A stretch of DNA of 64,000 bases, from NCBI RefSeq assembly GCF_014174215.1, contig NZ_JABEQL010000019.1, positions 1 to 64,000 of the forward strand. Direction: 5' to 3'. Positions within the stretch are counted from its first letter, which is position 1; each line of letters opens with the position of its first letter. Under the pieces are notes generated by a model. That model saw only the letters and a list, made by a program, of their open reading frames with translations, had not been told where the DNA came from and made no database searches. The stretch comes from Gluconacetobacter tumulicola (GTDB lineage Bacteria > Pseudomonadota > Alphaproteobacteria > Acetobacterales > Acetobacteraceae). Positions 36,463 to 46,994 of the stretch are shown one piece after another. The position numbers and the translations under genes are program-made.

Positions 36463-37212
36463 ATGGCGGGTCATTCGCAGTTCAAGAACATCATGCATCG
36501 CAAGGGCGCGCAGGATGCGCGTCGGGCCCGGCAGTTTGCCAAGGTGATCCGCGAGATTACCGTGGCGGCGCGGTCGGGCCTGCCTGACCCGGCGAGCAAT
36601 CCGCGCCTGCGGGCCGCGATTTCGGCGGCGCGCGAGGTCAACATGCCGAAAGACACGGTCGAGCGCGCGATCAAGAAGGCGACGGGTGCCGGTGGCGGCG
36701 ACGATTATGTGGAAGTACGCTACGAGGGCTATGGCCCGGCGGGCGTGGCCGTGATCGTCGAGGCCCTGACCGACAACCGCAACCGCACGGCATCCGACGT
36801 GCGGGCCGCGTTCTCGAAATATGGCGGGTCGCTGGGCGAGACCAATTCGGTGTCGTTCATGTTCACCCGGCTGGGCGTGATCACCTATCCGGCCGGCGTC
36901 GCCAGCGAGGACGAGATGCTGGAGGCGGCGATCGAGGCTGGCGCCGAGAATGTGGAAAGCACCGCCGAGGGGCATGAGGTGACCTGCCCGGTGGAATCGT
37001 TCTTTGCGGTGCGCGATGCGCTGGAGACGCGATTCGGCGAGCCGGCGAGCGCGAAGTTCGACTGGCGGCCCGGGACGGTGGTGACGCTGGACGAGGAAAA
37101 GGCGCGCACCGTGCTGAAGCTGATCGACGTGCTGGACGAAAGTGACGACGTGCAGGCCGTCTATGCTAATTTCGACCTGCCCGACGACGTGGCCGAGACA
37201 TTGTCGGCCTGA
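36463..37212 (+). CDS. yebC: YebC/PmpR-family DNA-binding regulator / TACO1-like translation factor
   Basis: A 249-residue protein with the invariant N-terminus [22 protein letters not shown], then [27 protein letters not shown], and [23 protein letters not shown]. Family members bind DNA or ribosomes; YebC-type proteins have recently been linked to relief of ribosome stalling on proline runs. The classical yebC-ruvC-ruvA-ruvB order is conserved here. Confidence 0.96.
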   Translation: MAGHSQFKNIMHRKGAQDARRARQFAKVIREITVAARSGLPDPASNPRLRAAISAAREVNMPKDTVERAIKKATGAGGGDDYVEVRYEGYGPAGVAVIVEALTDNRNRTASDVRAAFSKYGGSLGETNSVSFMFTRLGVITYPAGVASEDEMLEAAIEAGAENVESTAEGHEVTCPVESFFAVRDALETRFGEPASAKFDWRPGTVVTLDEEKARTVLKLIDVLDESDDVQAVYANFDLPDDVAETLSA

Positions 37213-37223
37213 CCGGGTTGTCC

Positions 37224-37730
37224 ATGGTCCGGCTGCTGGGCATCGATCCGGGCCTGCGCTTTACGGGGTGGGGGATCATCGACGTGGCGGGCAACCGGCT
37301 GTGCCATGTCGCCGATGGCGTGATCGCGACCGATGGCGACGTGGCGGTGCCCGAGCGGCTGCGTTGCCTGCATGACGGGTTGATGGAGCTGGTGCATCGG
37401 TTCGCGCCGGCCGAGGCGGCGGTGGAGGAAACCTATGTCAACCGCAACGGGGCCTCGACGCTGAAGCTGGGCTATGCGCGCGGGGTTGCGTTGCTGGTGC
37501 CGGCGCTGGCCGGAATCGCGGTTTCCGAATACGGTGCCATGGCGGTGAAGCGGGCGGTGGTCGGCACCGGTGCCGCCAGCAAGGAGCAGGTGGAGATGAT
37601 GGTGCGCCGCCTTCTGCCCGCAGCGACGATCAAGCGGGCCGATGCCTCCGACGCGCTGGCGGTGGCGATCTGCCATGCGCATCATCGTGCCAGCGCCCTG
37701 CGCGTGGCGGGCGGGACGCGCATGGCATGA
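37224..37730 (+). CDS. ruvC: Crossover junction endodeoxyribonuclease RuvC
   Basis: The 168-residue Holliday junction resolvase has its catalytic acidic residues visible: Asp in [14 protein letters not shown], Glu-Glu in [11 protein letters not shown], and the [15 protein letters not shown] pair near the C-terminus. The ATG at 37224 gives the canonical start MVRLLGID; a TTG two codons earlier is possible. It ends in an ATGA overlap with ruvA. Confidence 0.97.
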   Translation: MVRLLGIDPGLRFTGWGIIDVAGNRLCHVADGVIATDGDVAVPERLRCLHDGLMELVHRFAPAEAAVEETYVNRNGASTLKLGYARGVALLVPALAGIAVSEYGAMAVKRAVVGTGAASKEQVEMMVRRLLPAATIKRADASDALAVAICHAHHRASALRVAGGTRMA

Positions 37731-38344
37731 TCGCGCAACTGACCGGACTGGTCGGGCAGGTCGAAGCCGATCGCTGCGTGGTCGATGTCCATGGCGTGGG
37801 GTATCTGGTCCATGCCTCGACCCGTACCCTTTCCGCCCTGCCCAGCCCGCCGGAAACGGCGCGGGTGCTGGTGGAGACCGTGGTGCGCGAGGATGCGTTC
37901 CTGCTCTATGGTTTTGCCGACGCGGCGGAGCGCGACTGGTTCCGGCTGCTGACGACGGTGCAGGGGGTGGGGGCCAAGCTGGCGCTGGCGATTCTCTCCG
38001 CGCTCTCGCCGGGTGAGGTGGCGGCCACCATCGCGGCGGGGGACAAGGCCGGGCTGACGCGGGTTTCGGGCGTGGGAGCACGGCTGGCCGAGCGGATTCT
38101 GACGGAACTGCGCGACAAGGCGGGCAAGCTGCCCGTCGGCCCCGGTGTGGTGCTGCCGGGCCGGCCGGCCTCGGCCGGAGTCGAGGGCGATGTGCTGCTG
38201 GCGCTGGCGGGGCTGGGCTTCCGCCGGGCCGAGGCGCAGCCGGTGGTGGTGCGGATTCTGGCGCGGCTGAAGGAGGCCGGCGCCGGGCAGGAGGCCGACC
38301 TGGACGTGGTGATCCGTGAAAGCCTGCGGGAACTGGCGCGATGA
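37727..38344 (+). CDS. ruvA: Holliday junction branch migration protein RuvA
   Basis: A 205-residue protein that binds four-way junctions as a tetramer and loads RuvB. It has the N-terminal OB domain ([26 protein letters not shown]), tandem helix-hairpin-helix motifs ([14 protein letters not shown] and [16 protein letters not shown]), and a C-terminal domain III ([15 protein letters not shown]) that contacts RuvB. It overlaps ruvC and ruvB by 4 nt each. Confidence 0.97.
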   Translation: MIAQLTGLVGQVEADRCVVDVHGVGYLVHASTRTLSALPSPPETARVLVETVVREDAFLLYGFADAAERDWFRLLTTVQGVGAKLALAILSALSPGEVAATIAAGDKAGLTRVSGVGARLAERILTELRDKAGKLPVGPGVVLPGRPASAGVEGDVLLALAGLGFRRAEAQPVVVRILARLKEAGAGQEADLDVVIRESLRELAR

Positions 38345-39387
38345 GCGAATTGCCCCCTCGCGCGGTCGATCCCTCGCGGATGGACGAGGATTCGGCCGAG
38401 GCCGGGCTGCGCCCGCAGACGCTTGAGGATTTCACCGGGCAGAAGGCCAGCCGCGAGAATCTGGCGATCTTCATCGCCGCCGCGCGTGCGCGGGGCGAGG
38501 CGATGGACCATGTGCTGCTGCATGGGCCGCCGGGCCTGGGCAAGACCACGCTGGCGCAGATCGTGGCGCGCGAGCTGGGGGTGGGTTTTCGGGCGACGTC
38601 GGGGCCGGTGATCCAGCGCGCGGGTGATCTGGCGGCGATTCTGACCAATCTGCAGCCGCGCGACGTGCTGTTCATCGACGAGATCCATCGCCTGCAGCCG
38701 GCGATCGAGGAAGTGCTCTATCCGGCGATGGAGGATTTCCAGCTCGACCTGATCATCGGCGAAGGGCCGGCCGCGCGGTCGGTGCGCATCGACCTGTCGC
38801 CCTTCACGCTGGTTGCGGCGACCACGCGGGCCGGCCTTCTGGCCACGCCGCTGCGCGACCGGTTCGGCATTCCGCTGCGGCTGGTGTTCTACACGCCTGA
38901 GGAATTGCGGCAGATCGTCTCGCGCGGGGCGCGGAAGCTGCAATTCGACCTGACGCCGGAAGGGGCGGAGGAAATCGCCCGCCGGTCACGCGGGACGCCG
39001 CGCATCGCCGGCCGCCTGTTGCGGCGGGTGCGCGACTTTGCCTCGGTCTCGCGCGCCGGCGCGGTGGATCGGGCGATGGCCGATGCCGCGCTGTCGCGGC
39101 TGGAAGTCGATTCGCTGGGGCTGGATGCGATGGACCGGCGCTATCTGCGGCGGATCGCCGAGCACCATCATGGCGGACCGGTGGGGGTGGAGACGCTGGC
39201 GGCGGCGCTGGCCGAGGCCCGCGATACGCTGGAAGATGTGGTGGAACCCTATCTGATCCAGGAAGGGCTGGTGCTGCGGACCAGCCGCGGACGGATGCTG
39301 GGCGAACGGGGATGGCGCCATCTGGGGCTGCAGCCGCCGGCCCGCCTGGCCGACCAGGGCGATCTTTTGTTGGGAGATGACGGATGA
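38341..39387 (+). CDS. ruvB: Holliday junction branch migration ATPase RuvB
   Basis: A 348-residue AAA+ motor. Walker [16 protein letters not shown], Walker [11 protein letters not shown], sensor [13 protein letters not shown], and sensor II arginine in [19 protein letters not shown] are all in place; the C-terminal winged helix ([17 protein letters not shown]) contacts DNA. Start [11 protein letters not shown] overlaps the ruvA stop (ATGA), and its own end overlaps ybgC. Confidence 0.98.
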   Translation: MSELPPRAVDPSRMDEDSAEAGLRPQTLEDFTGQKASRENLAIFIAAARARGEAMDHVLLHGPPGLGKTTLAQIVARELGVGFRATSGPVIQRAGDLAAILTNLQPRDVLFIDEIHRLQPAIEEVLYPAMEDFQLDLIIGEGPAARSVRIDLSPFTLVAATTRAGLLATPLRDRFGIPLRLVFYTPEELRQIVSRGARKLQFDLTPEGAEEIARRSRGTPRIAGRLLRRVRDFASVSRAGAVDRAMADAALSRLEVDSLGLDAMDRRYLRRIAEHHHGGPVGVETLAAALAEARDTLEDVVEPYLIQEGLVLRTSRGRMLGERGWRHLGLQPPARLADQGDLLLGDDG

Positions 39388-39788
39388 AGCACAGCATCCC
39401 GTTCCGCGTCTATTACGAGGATACCGATGCGGGGGGTGTTGTCTATCATGCCCGCTATCTGGCCTTTGCCGAACGGGCGCGGACCGAGGCGATTCGCGGG
39501 CTCGGCCGATCGGCGTTTTCGCTGCTGGAAGAATATGGGCTGGCCTTCGTCATCCATCGCGCCGCGATCGACTACAAGCGGCCGCTGCGGCTTGACGATA
39601 TCGTGACCGTGACCACCCGCCTGATCGAACAGGGCCCGGCGAGCTGTCGGCTGGAGCAGGAATTCCTGCTGGGGGAGATATGCTGCGCGCGTCTGGACGT
39701 CCGGCTGGCGTGCGTGCGTGCCGCCGACGGTCGGGCTGCCCGATTTCCGCCTTTATGGCGTGATCTTCTGACCGGGTTGCTGGACTAG
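39384..39788 (+). CDS. ybgC: Tol-Pal-associated acyl-CoA thioesterase YbgC
   Basis: A 134-residue hot-dog-fold thioesterase. [32 protein letters not shown] contains the catalytic Asp of the 4-hydroxybenzoyl-CoA thioesterase-like family (YxDTDxxGVVYH). It hydrolyses short-chain acyl-CoA or acyl-ACP and is linked to envelope lipid metabolism. ATGA overlap with ruvB joins the ruv and tol clusters, as in many alphaproteobacteria. Confidence 0.95.
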   Translation: MKHSIPFRVYYEDTDAGGVVYHARYLAFAERARTEAIRGLGRSAFSLLEEYGLAFVIHRAAIDYKRPLRLDDIVTVTTRLIEQGPASCRLEQEFLLGEICCARLDVRLACVRAADGRAARFPPLWRDLLTGLLD

Positions 39789-39980
39789 GGCGAGGCGTTT
39801 TTCCGCGTTTCTGTCCGGGAGAAATTTTTTCCGTGCGGCGGGTGCGTCCCGCCGTGGGGGGTGCTTCTGCTTTCTCCTGGAAGCCTATAAGGAACAGTTT
39901 GGAAAGCAGTGTGGGACTGCCCCGACTCGGCGTCGGGAGCGGGGTGCCGAAGCTGTGTGCGGAAGGTGCAGGAGGCGTTT

Positions 39981-40697
39981 TTGGACCAAGCGGTTAACGC
40001 GGCGAATCTGGGCGCGGCTGCGTCCGACCTGTCGCTGTGGAGTCTGTTTCTGAACGCGGCGATCATCGTCAAGCTGGTGATGATCGGCCTGGCGGTCAGC
40101 AGCGTCGTCGTATGGGGCATCATTTTCGACAAGATCGTGACCCTGCGGCGGGTGAATCGCGAGGCGTCGGCGTTCGAGGACAAATTCTGGTCGGGCGGCA
40201 GCCTGGACGATCTGTACGAATCCGATGGCGCCAAGCCGCTGCACCCGATGGCGGCCGTGTTCGGCGCCGCGATGGGCGAATGGCGCCGCTCGGCACGCAT
40301 CGCCGGCATCGACCTGGCGCGCGGCGGGGTGAAGGAGCGCGTCGACCGCGCCATGAACATCACCATCACGCGCGAGATGGAGCGGCTGGGCCGCTGGATG
40401 ATCTTCCTGGCCACGATCGGGCCGGTGGCGCCGTTCATCGGCCTGTTCGGCACGGTGTGGGGCATCATGCACGCGTTCGGGTCGATCGCGGCGATGCACA
40501 ACACCAACCTGGCCGTGGTGGCCCCCGGTATTTCCGAAGCGCTGTTCGCCACCGCCATCGGCCTTGTGACCGCCATTCCGGCGGTGATCGCCTATAACGT
40601 CATCAGCAACAGTCTGGGACTGTTCGAGGACCGGATGGCGGCCTTCGGCACCGAATTCGCCGCGATCCTGTCCCGCCAGTCCGAAGAAAGGGGCTGA
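39981..40697 (+). CDS. tolQ: Tol-Pal system proton channel subunit TolQ
   Basis: A 238-residue MotA/TolQ/ExbB-family membrane protein with an N-terminal helix (LWSLFLNAAIIVKLVMIGLAVSSVVVWGIIF) and two further helices (WMIFLATIGPVAPFIGLFGTVWGIM and ALFATAIGLVTAIPAVIAYNVI) that form the proton path with TolR. I chose a TTG start at 39981 because AGGAGG stands just upstream, and the resulting length is canonical; the frame stays open to 39909. Confidence 0.95.
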   Translation: MDQAVNAANLGAAASDLSLWSLFLNAAIIVKLVMIGLAVSSVVVWGIIFDKIVTLRRVNREASAFEDKFWSGGSLDDLYESDGAKPLHPMAAVFGAAMGEWRRSARIAGIDLARGGVKERVDRAMNITITREMERLGRWMIFLATIGPVAPFIGLFGTVWGIMHAFGSIAAMHNTNLAVVAPGISEALFATAIGLVTAIPAVIAYNVISNSLGLFEDRMAAFGTEFAAILSRQSEERG

Positions 40698-40700
40698 ATC

Positions 40701-41144
<444 letters not shown>

Positions 41145-41170
41145 CGCCATCGGGTAGGAGAGCCGCAATC

Positions 41171-42163
41171 GTGGTTCCGCCGCGTCGTTCCGAACGTAAC
41201 CTGATGCGGCGGTCGATCGTCGCATCAGGTGTCGCGCATATGGTGCTGCTGGCGGCCGTGCTGCTGGGGCTGCCGGTTTCCGTGCCGCCCGAGCCGCCGC
41301 CCCCGCCGACCATCGAGATGGAGTTCGCCCCCTCGGACAGCGGCGGTACGCCGCACAAGGCCGACAAGCCGGCGCCCAAGCCCGCCCCGGCCCCGGCCCC
41401 CGTGCCGCAGGAGGCGCCGCCGGCCCCGACGCCGCCGGTCAAGGCGCCGAACGAGGAAGCGGCCCCGCCGCCGCCTCCGCCGCCGCCCATGCCGCCACCG
41501 CCGGAGACGCCGCCGGCGAAGCTGCCCGATACCCCGGTGCCGCCCAAGGTCGAGCAGCCGTCGCCCGATGCCGTGCCGACACCGCCTTCCCTGCCGTCGC
41601 CGCCGGTGCCGTCGCATGAAGCGGCCCCGCCGTCGCCGCAGCCCGAGCCCGCGCCCCTGCCCAAGATGCAGCAATTCTCGCACATCACGCAGCCGAACGA
41701 GGCGAAGAAGGCGGTGCCGGATACCCATTCGCTGCTAGCGACGCTGGATGCGTTCCGTGCCGACCAGAAGCAGACCCATCCGCCGAAGGCGCGGGCGAAC
41801 CCGGTGCAGGGCGGGGCGCCCGACGGGGGCGGCGCGCCGGATGGCGACATCACCAATGCGCTGAGCTCGGCCGAGCAGAAGGCGATCGGGAACGCCGTCC
41901 GCCGCTGCTACACCGAGGATACGGCGGCGAAGGATTATGCGCAGTTCGTGGCCCATCTGGTGGTGACAGTGGATGGCGCGGGCATGGCCCGCATCGTCCA
42001 GTTCGCGCCCGAGACCCAGGCGCGGATGGCGGGCGATTCGTCCTATCGCGCGCTGGCTGAACGGGCGCGTGCGGCGGTGCTGAGCCCGACCTGCGCGCAA
42101 CTGCCCATACCCAAGGCGATGCTGGGGCAAACCCAGCAGCTCAAATTCGTTTTCCGTCCGTGA
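41171..42163 (+). CDS. tolA: Tol-Pal system protein TolA
   Basis: A 330-residue inner-membrane-anchored protein that links TolQR to TolB/Pal. It has one N-terminal membrane helix ([18 protein letters not shown]), a very proline-rich central region (residues about 38-165) in place of the usual alpha-helical Ala/Lys domain, and a TolA/TonB-like C-terminal domain ([23 protein letters not shown], then [15 protein letters not shown]). The Pro-rich rod resembles TonB. The GTG start follows GTAGGAGAG; an ATG 33 nt later is possible. Confidence 0.92.
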   Translation: MVPPRRSERNLMRRSIVASGVAHMVLLAAVLLGLPVSVPPEPPPPPTIEMEFAPSDSGGTPHKADKPAPKPAPAPAPVPQEAPPAPTPPVKAPNEEAAPPPPPPPPMPPPPETPPAKLPDTPVPPKVEQPSPDAVPTPPSLPSPPVPSHEAAPPSPQPEPAPLPKMQQFSHITQPNEAKKAVPDTHSLLATLDAFRADQKQTHPPKARANPVQGGAPDGGGAPDGDITNALSSAEQKAIGNAVRRCYTEDTAAKDYAQFVAHLVVTVDGAGMARIVQFAPETQARMAGDSSYRALAERARAAVLSPTCAQLPIPKAMLGQTQQLKFVFRP

Positions 42164-42207
42164 GGCAGCCCAGGCGCTGCCCCGTCGGTGCGTTCGAGGA
42201 GAAGACC

Positions 42208-43581
42208 ATGCGTCCGAGTGACCTTCCGCTGATTTCCGATGTCGAGGCCTCGCTGCTGGCGACCCATTTCGGCCGCCGTGCCCTGCTCGGGGCCGGAGCC
42301 GTCGCCGCCGGTGTCCTGGCCATGCCGCTGTCCGCGCTGGCCCAGGCCGCGCCCGGCGCGCCGGGCGATGCCGAGATCACGGTGGACCAGGCGCGCACGG
42401 CGCCGATTCCCATCGTCATTCCGGTGCTGGGCGGCGATGCGGGGCAACTGGTCAGCAGCGTGATTTCCGGTGACCTGGGCAATTGCGGCCTGTTTGCCCC
42501 GATCAATGGTGCGCTGCCGGTCGGCGTGCCGGATTTCGGCACCTACAAATCGCTGGGCGCGCGGGCGCTGGTCAGTGGCACCGCCACCACGGGCGCCGGG
42601 GGACTGCGCGTCGAGTTCCGGCTGTGGGACGTGCTGACCGGGCAGCAGATCCAGGGCACGGCCTACACCGCCGGGGCCGGCGACGCGCGCAAGATCGCGC
42701 ATATCATCGCCGATGTGATCTATGAGCGGCTGCTGGGCGAGAAGGGATATTTCAACTCGCGGATCGCCTATATCGCGCGGTCCGGCCCGCGGACGCACCA
42801 GACCACCCGGCTGGCGATCATGGACCAGGATGGCGCCAACAGCCATTATCTGTCCGGTGGCCAGTGGCTGACCCTGACCCCGCGTTTCAGCCCGGTCAGC
42901 GACCAGATTGCGTTCATGTCCTACGCCAACAACCGTCCGCGCGTGTACGTGCTGAACCTGGCGACGGGGCGGCAGCAACTGCTCGGCGATTTCGACGGGA
43001 TCTCGTTCGCGCCGCGCTTCGCGCCCGACGGGCATACGGTCATCATGTCCGTCACGCGCGGCGGGGGATCGGACATCTATTCGGTCGACCTGGCCTCGCG
43101 CGGCAAGCGGCAGCTCACCAGTTCCGGCGCCATCGATACCAGCCCGTGCTACAGCCCGGACGGGTCGCAGATCGTCTTCAATTCCGATCGCGGGGGTACG
43201 CCGCAGCTTTACATCATGAGTGCCGGCGGGGGTGGGGCGAAGCGGATTTCCTACGGCAATGGCATATATGGCTCGCCAGTCTGGTCGCCGCGCGGCGACC
43301 TGATCGCCTTTACCCGCATTGCCAACGGCAGTTTCTCGCTGGGCGTGATGGTGCCCGACGGCACTGGCGAGCGCATCCTGACCCAGGGCTTTACCGTGGA
43401 TACGGCGACCTTCTGCCCCAATGGCCGGGTGCTGGCCTTCTGCCGCCAGACGGCGGCGGGAGCCGGGGGGGCGGGGTTCTCGTCCTCGATCGGCACGATC
43501 GACATCACCGGCTTCCACGAGCGCTCGATCCCGGCGGCCGGCATGGCGTCCGATCCGGCCTGGTCGCCGCTGAACGGCTGA
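42208..43581 (+). CDS. tolB: Tol-Pal system beta-propeller protein TolB (twin-arginine-type leader)
   Basis: The 457-residue periplasmic protein has an N-terminal alpha/beta domain (about 50-170) and a WD40-like six-bladed propeller (repeats such as [65 protein letters not shown]). It binds Pal, OmpA/Lpp and TolA's end. The start follows GAGGAGAAGACC. The leader is unusual: about 24 residues precede [25 protein letters not shown], where the paired Arg before a weakly hydrophobic stretch fits a Tat signal rather than the Sec signal of E. coli TolB. Confidence 0.95.
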   Translation: MRPSDLPLISDVEASLLATHFGRRALLGAGAVAAGVLAMPLSALAQAAPGAPGDAEITVDQARTAPIPIVIPVLGGDAGQLVSSVISGDLGNCGLFAPINGALPVGVPDFGTYKSLGARALVSGTATTGAGGLRVEFRLWDVLTGQQIQGTAYTAGAGDARKIAHIIADVIYERLLGEKGYFNSRIAYIARSGPRTHQTTRLAIMDQDGANSHYLSGGQWLTLTPRFSPVSDQIAFMSYANNRPRVYVLNLATGRQQLLGDFDGISFAPRFAPDGHTVIMSVTRGGGSDIYSVDLASRGKRQLTSSGAIDTSPCYSPDGSQIVFNSDRGGTPQLYIMSAGGGGAKRISYGNGIYGSPVWSPRGDLIAFTRIANGSFSLGVMVPDGTGERILTQGFTVDTATFCPNGRVLAFCRQTAAGAGGAGFSSSIGTIDITGFHERSIPAAGMASDPAWSPLNG

Positions 43582-43631
43582 AAACACGCCGGGAAGGCGC
43601 GTTACTGTGCTTTTCAGGCCGATGTACAAAA

Positions 43632-43663
43632 CAAGATGCCCGGCATGTGTTACGGGCATCTTG
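43632..43663 (+). terminator. Perfect 11-bp hairpin between tolB and pal
   Basis: CAAGATGCCCG (43632-43642) pairs with CGGGCATCTTG (43653-43663) around a 10-nt loop, 50 nt after the tolB stop. There is no T-run behind it, so it may attenuate, stabilise the 3' end of the tolB message, or act with Rho. Pal then has its own 5' region of about 165 bp. Confidence 0.5.
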
Positions 43664-43827
43664 ACGGTCTGTCATGTCTGGCGCTAACGGGCGAGTGGGC
43701 TCCACTGTTCGTATAGTTCTGTCGTCGGGTTGTTGACGGAACAAAACGAGTATCGGAACCAGATAAAGCTTACCGGCAACTTAATCATATGGTTCCGTGC
43801 GGGAACCGATCTCAGGATCTAAAACCA

Positions 43828-44304
43828 ATGAGACTGAAGCTTCTTGGTGCGCTTGGCATGGCCGTTTTTCTCGCGGCGTGCTCGGACGATACGAACAAGG
43901 GCGCCACGACCGGAACCGGTGCTGCCGCCCAGAGCACCGGCGTGACGCCCGGCAGTGAAGCCGATCTGGTCGCCAATGTTGGCGATCGCGTCTTCTTCGA
44001 GCTGAACAAAAACAACCTGTCCAGCGAAGCCCAGGCGACGCTGGACCGCCAGGCTGCTTGGCTGGCGAAGTATCCGCAGGTTACCGTGCAGCTCGCCGGC
44101 AACTGTGACGATCGTGGCACCGAAGAGTACAACATCGCCCTGGGCGAGCGTCGTGCCAACGCGGCGCGCGACTACCTGGTGGCCAAGGGCGTTGCCGCCT
44201 CGCGCATCACGACGATCTCCTACGGCAAGGATCGTCCGACCGCGACGGGTGACAACGAGGAAGCCTGGGCCCAGAACCGCAACAGCATCACGTCGGTTCG
44301 CTGA
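43828..44304 (+). CDS. pal: Peptidoglycan-associated outer-membrane lipoprotein Pal
   Basis: A 158-residue lipoprotein with signal peptide MRLKLLGALGMAVFLAAC (acylated Cys18) and an OmpA-like peptidoglycan-binding domain: VGDRVFFELNKNNLSSEAQATLDRQAAWL and the LAGNCDDRGTEEYNIALGERRANAARDYL motif, where Asp and Arg bind meso-DAP. It ties the outer membrane to the wall through TolB. GGAACC/GGTTCC arms (43791-43807) form a small hairpin in the leader. Confidence 0.97.
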   Translation: MRLKLLGALGMAVFLAACSDDTNKGATTGTGAAAQSTGVTPGSEADLVANVGDRVFFELNKNNLSSEAQATLDRQAAWLAKYPQVTVQLAGNCDDRGTEEYNIALGERRANAARDYLVAKGVAASRITTISYGKDRPTATGDNEEAWAQNRNSITSVR

Positions 44305-44333
44305 GCGAACCGGCCGACGCGTTCGGCTGAAGG

Positions 44334-44369
44334 AAGCCGGCCAGGTGTTTTCACCTGGCCGGCTTTTTT
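44334..44369 (+). terminator. Rho-independent terminator of pal
   Basis: AAGCCGGCCAGGTG (44334-44347), loop TTTT, CACCTGGCCGGCTT (44352-44365) continuing into a T-run. The 14-bp perfect stem and T-tract 30 nt behind the pal stop make this a strong intrinsic terminator. Confidence 0.95.
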
Positions 44370-44530
44370 ATTTTGTCGTTGCCTCGTCTTCATGGCTGGA
44401 CCGTGCGTGATCTCTTCACGCCTTCGGGGAGGGCGTGCATAAGGGGTGGCGTTTATGACCTCGTATCGTCGCGCCCGGCGATCGGCATTGGTCCGGCCGG
44501 CGGCGGTGCGTTCATGGAGACATCCGTATC

Positions 44531-45466
44531 ATGCGGTCTGTTGCCTTCCGCCCTTTTTTGCCGTTTCGACATCGCGGGGGACTGACCCCGCGCGCAAGGG
44601 GGCTGGTGATCCTGACCCTGCTGGCCGGCCTGTCGCCGCTGGCGGTCCGGGCGCAGGATACCGAGCAGATGACGAGTCGTGAGGGGATCGCGCTGCAGAA
44701 CCAGATCATGGATCTGCGCCAGCAGCTTTCGCAGATGCAGTCGGCGGCGCCCTGGGGGCAGGGGAACGGGCAGGGCAATGGCATCCTTCCGCCGCCCGCG
44801 CCCGAGGCTGGCGGCAATGGCGGCCCGCCGGCCGGTGGCGATCTGACGGCGCAATTGCTGGACCGGGTGATGACCCTGGAGCAGCAGGTGCGCGACATGC
44901 GCGGGCAGCTCGACCAGCTGACCAACCAGGTGCAGCAGCAGAATGCGACCCTGGCGAAGCAGATCGACGACATGAATTTCGCCATGCAGAATGGTGGCCA
45001 CCCGGCGCCCCGGCCGGATGCACCCCCTACGGAGGCTGGACCCGCTGCTGCGGCCGGTGCCGGAGAGGCGCCAGCGGCCAAATCCACGCCCGAAACCATG
45101 CTGCGGGACGGCAATGCGGCCCTGATGCATGGGGATTATGCGGCGGCGCAGGCGGCCGCCAAGCAGGTGCTGGCCGGCCCGCGCGGCCCGTTGCAGATCG
45201 ACGCGCAATTCCTGCTGGCGCAGTCGCTGGCCGGGCAGAAGCAGTATCGGCAGTCGGCCGTGGCCTATTACGATACCTATAACCGCTCGCCGCGCTCGGG
45301 CCGGGCGCCGGATGCGCTGCTGGGCGTGACGGCGTCGCTGCTGGCGATGGGGGACAAGAATTCGGCATGCCAGGCCCTGGCCAAGCTGAAGAGCGAGTTC
45401 CCGTCGCCGGCGCCGCGCGTCAAGACGGCTGAGGCGGCCTATCGCACCCGCGCCGGATGCCACTGA
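44531..45466 (+). CDS. cpoB: Cell division coordinator CpoB (YbgF)
   Basis: The 311-residue periplasmic protein has a long signal region (to LSPLAVRAQ), a coiled-coil trimerisation segment (about 40-150, Gln-rich with a Gly/Pro-rich interruption near 75-100), and a C-terminal TPR domain (about 190-310: ETMLRDGNAALMHGDYAAAQAAAKQ, FLLAQSLAGQKQYRQSAVAYYDTYNR, RAPDALLGVTASLLAMGDKNSACQAL). It coordinates PBP1B and Tol activity during constriction. The pal terminator separates it from pal, so it probably has its own promoter. Element copy 5 starts at the base after its stop. Confidence 0.93.
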   Translation: MRSVAFRPFLPFRHRGGLTPRARGLVILTLLAGLSPLAVRAQDTEQMTSREGIALQNQIMDLRQQLSQMQSAAPWGQGNGQGNGILPPPAPEAGGNGGPPAGGDLTAQLLDRVMTLEQQVRDMRGQLDQLTNQVQQQNATLAKQIDDMNFAMQNGGHPAPRPDAPPTEAGPAAAAGAGEAPAAKSTPETMLRDGNAALMHGDYAAAQAAAKQVLAGPRGPLQIDAQFLLAQSLAGQKQYRQSAVAYYDTYNRSPRSGRAPDALLGVTASLLAMGDKNSACQALAKLKSEFPSPAPRVKTAEAAYRTRAGCH

Positions 45467-45686
45467 GAGCGTGACCGGAGATGCGCGCTGGCGGCGATCC
45501 GACGCGCGTTTCCTGTGCTCCGGTGCTCACGGCCATCAAGGCCGCTCCGCTCCGGTGCTCGGAAACGCACGCCGGGCGCGGCCCTGTGGGCCGCTCTCGC
45601 TCGCCAGCCCACATCTCCGGTCACGCTCCTGAGCTCGGCCTTGCGGGCCGCTCTCCGTTCGCCAGCCCACATCTCCGGTCACGCTC
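45467..45686 (+). repeat. Palindromic element, copy 5, with duplicated distal arm
   Basis: Left arm GAGCGTGACCGGAGATG (45467-45483) pairs perfectly with CATCTCCGGTCACGCTC at 45612-45628, and the same distal arm recurs at 45670-45686. The segment GGGCCGCTCTC...GCCAGCCCACATCTCCGGTCACGCTC is tandemly repeated (~58-nt period). The core contains GGCCATCAAGGCCGCTCCGC (45531-45550), the pair GCGTTTCC/GGAAACGC, and hairpin GCGGCCC-TGT-GGGCCGC (45578-45594). It fills the gap between the cpoB stop and tilS. Confidence 0.88.
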
Positions 45687-45728
45687 TTGAGCCCGGCCGT
45701 CGAGAGGGATTCCGAGGGTGGCTGGATT

Positions 45729-46994
45729 ATGGATGATGGTTGGTTTGCCGCCATCATGGCGGGGTTGGGGCCCTGGGTGCCGGATGGGGCGGGCATGCCC
45801 GAGGTGGGTATTGCGGTGTCGGGCGGGGCGGACAGTCTCTGCCTGGCCTATCTGGCGGGGCGGTGGCGCCGGGCGGTGCGGGCGCTGATCGTCGATCATG
45901 GGTTGCGTCCGGCGGCTTCCGCCGAGGCGCGTCTGACCCGCGACCGTCTGGCGCGGCTGGGTATTCCTGCCGAGATCCTGGTGCTGGAGGGGGTGCGGCC
46001 CGGCCCCGGCCTGGCCGACCGGGCGCGGCGTGCGCGCTATGCGGCCCTCTCGGCCGCCTGTCGCCGGGCGGGCATCGTCGACCTGTTGCTGGGGCACCAT
46101 GCCCGCGACCAGGCGGAAACCATGCTGATCCGGCGCCGTGCCGCCAGCGGGCCGGACGGTCTGGCCTGCATGGGCGCGGTGACGTTTACTCGGGACCTGC
46201 GCCTGCTACGCCCGTTGCTGGATATTGAGCCGGCGAGCTTGCGCGGCACGCTGCGGCGCGCGGGGCTGGAATGGGTGGAAGACCCGTCGAACGTCGATCA
46301 GCGGGCCGAGCGCGCCCGTCTGCGGGCCACGGTGTGCGCCGATCCGCCGGCGGTGATGCGGCTGCAGGCGGAGGCGCGGGAGGCGGGGGTTGCGCGCATG
46401 GTGCGGGATGCCGAACAGGCGCGGTGGCTGGCGCGTGGCGTGACGGCTGCCGAGGGCGGCTGGGTGGGGCTGACGGAAGACCCGGCTTGCCCGCGTGCGC
46501 TGGCCTTTCTGCTGCGTGCGGTATCGGGGCGGGATTATCTGCCGCCTGCGCGGGCGGTGGCGGCGCTGTGTGCCGATCCGCGGCCGGCCACGCTGGCCGG
46601 TGCCTCCCTGATGGCGGCGGGCGCGGCCTTGCGCCGCGCCGGGTTGCGCTGGCTGCTGCTGCGCGAGGAGGCGGCGATGCATGCCCCCATGCCGGCGGCG
46701 GAGGGATGTGTGTGGGACGGGCGCTTTGTGCTGTCCGCGCCGCATGGGGCCGACCTGCGGGGGGTGACGGTCGGGGCGGCGGGGCCGCCGGGGCGGTGGA
46801 TGCCGCCCCCGGACTGGAAGACGCCGTGGCCGGCCCGCGCGCTGCGCACCCTGCCGGCCCTGTTCCGCGCCGGGCGGGTGGTCGGGGTGCCGACGATAGG
46901 GATCTGCCACGATCCGGCGCTGGCAGGGGTGCGCCTGACGCTGATGCCCGGCGCGGTGGCAGTCGAGGCGGGGCGTTTCGCGGGGGGCGATTGA
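45729..46994 (+). CDS. tilS: tRNA(Ile)-lysidine synthetase TilS
   Basis: A 421-residue N-type ATP pyrophosphatase that converts C34 of the CAU tRNA-Ile to lysidine. The PP-loop AVSGGADSLCLAYLA is near residue 30; LIVDHGLR, LGHHARDQAETMLIRR, and GLEWVEDPSNVD are the following family blocks. The ATG at 45729 (MDDGWFAAIM) gives normal spacing to the PP-loop; the upstream open frame runs into the palindromic element and is not used. The tilS-ftsH order behind tol-pal is standard. Confidence 0.95.
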   Translation: MDDGWFAAIMAGLGPWVPDGAGMPEVGIAVSGGADSLCLAYLAGRWRRAVRALIVDHGLRPAASAEARLTRDRLARLGIPAEILVLEGVRPGPGLADRARRARYAALSAACRRAGIVDLLLGHHARDQAETMLIRRRAASGPDGLACMGAVTFTRDLRLLRPLLDIEPASLRGTLRRAGLEWVEDPSNVDQRAERARLRATVCADPPAVMRLQAEAREAGVARMVRDAEQARWLARGVTAAEGGWVGLTEDPACPRALAFLLRAVSGRDYLPPARAVAALCADPRPATLAGASLMAAGAALRRAGLRWLLLREEAAMHAPMPAAEGCVWDGRFVLSAPHGADLRGVTVGAAGPPGRWMPPPDWKTPWPARALRTLPALFRAGRVVGVPTIGICHDPALAGVRLTLMPGAVAVEAGRFAGGD

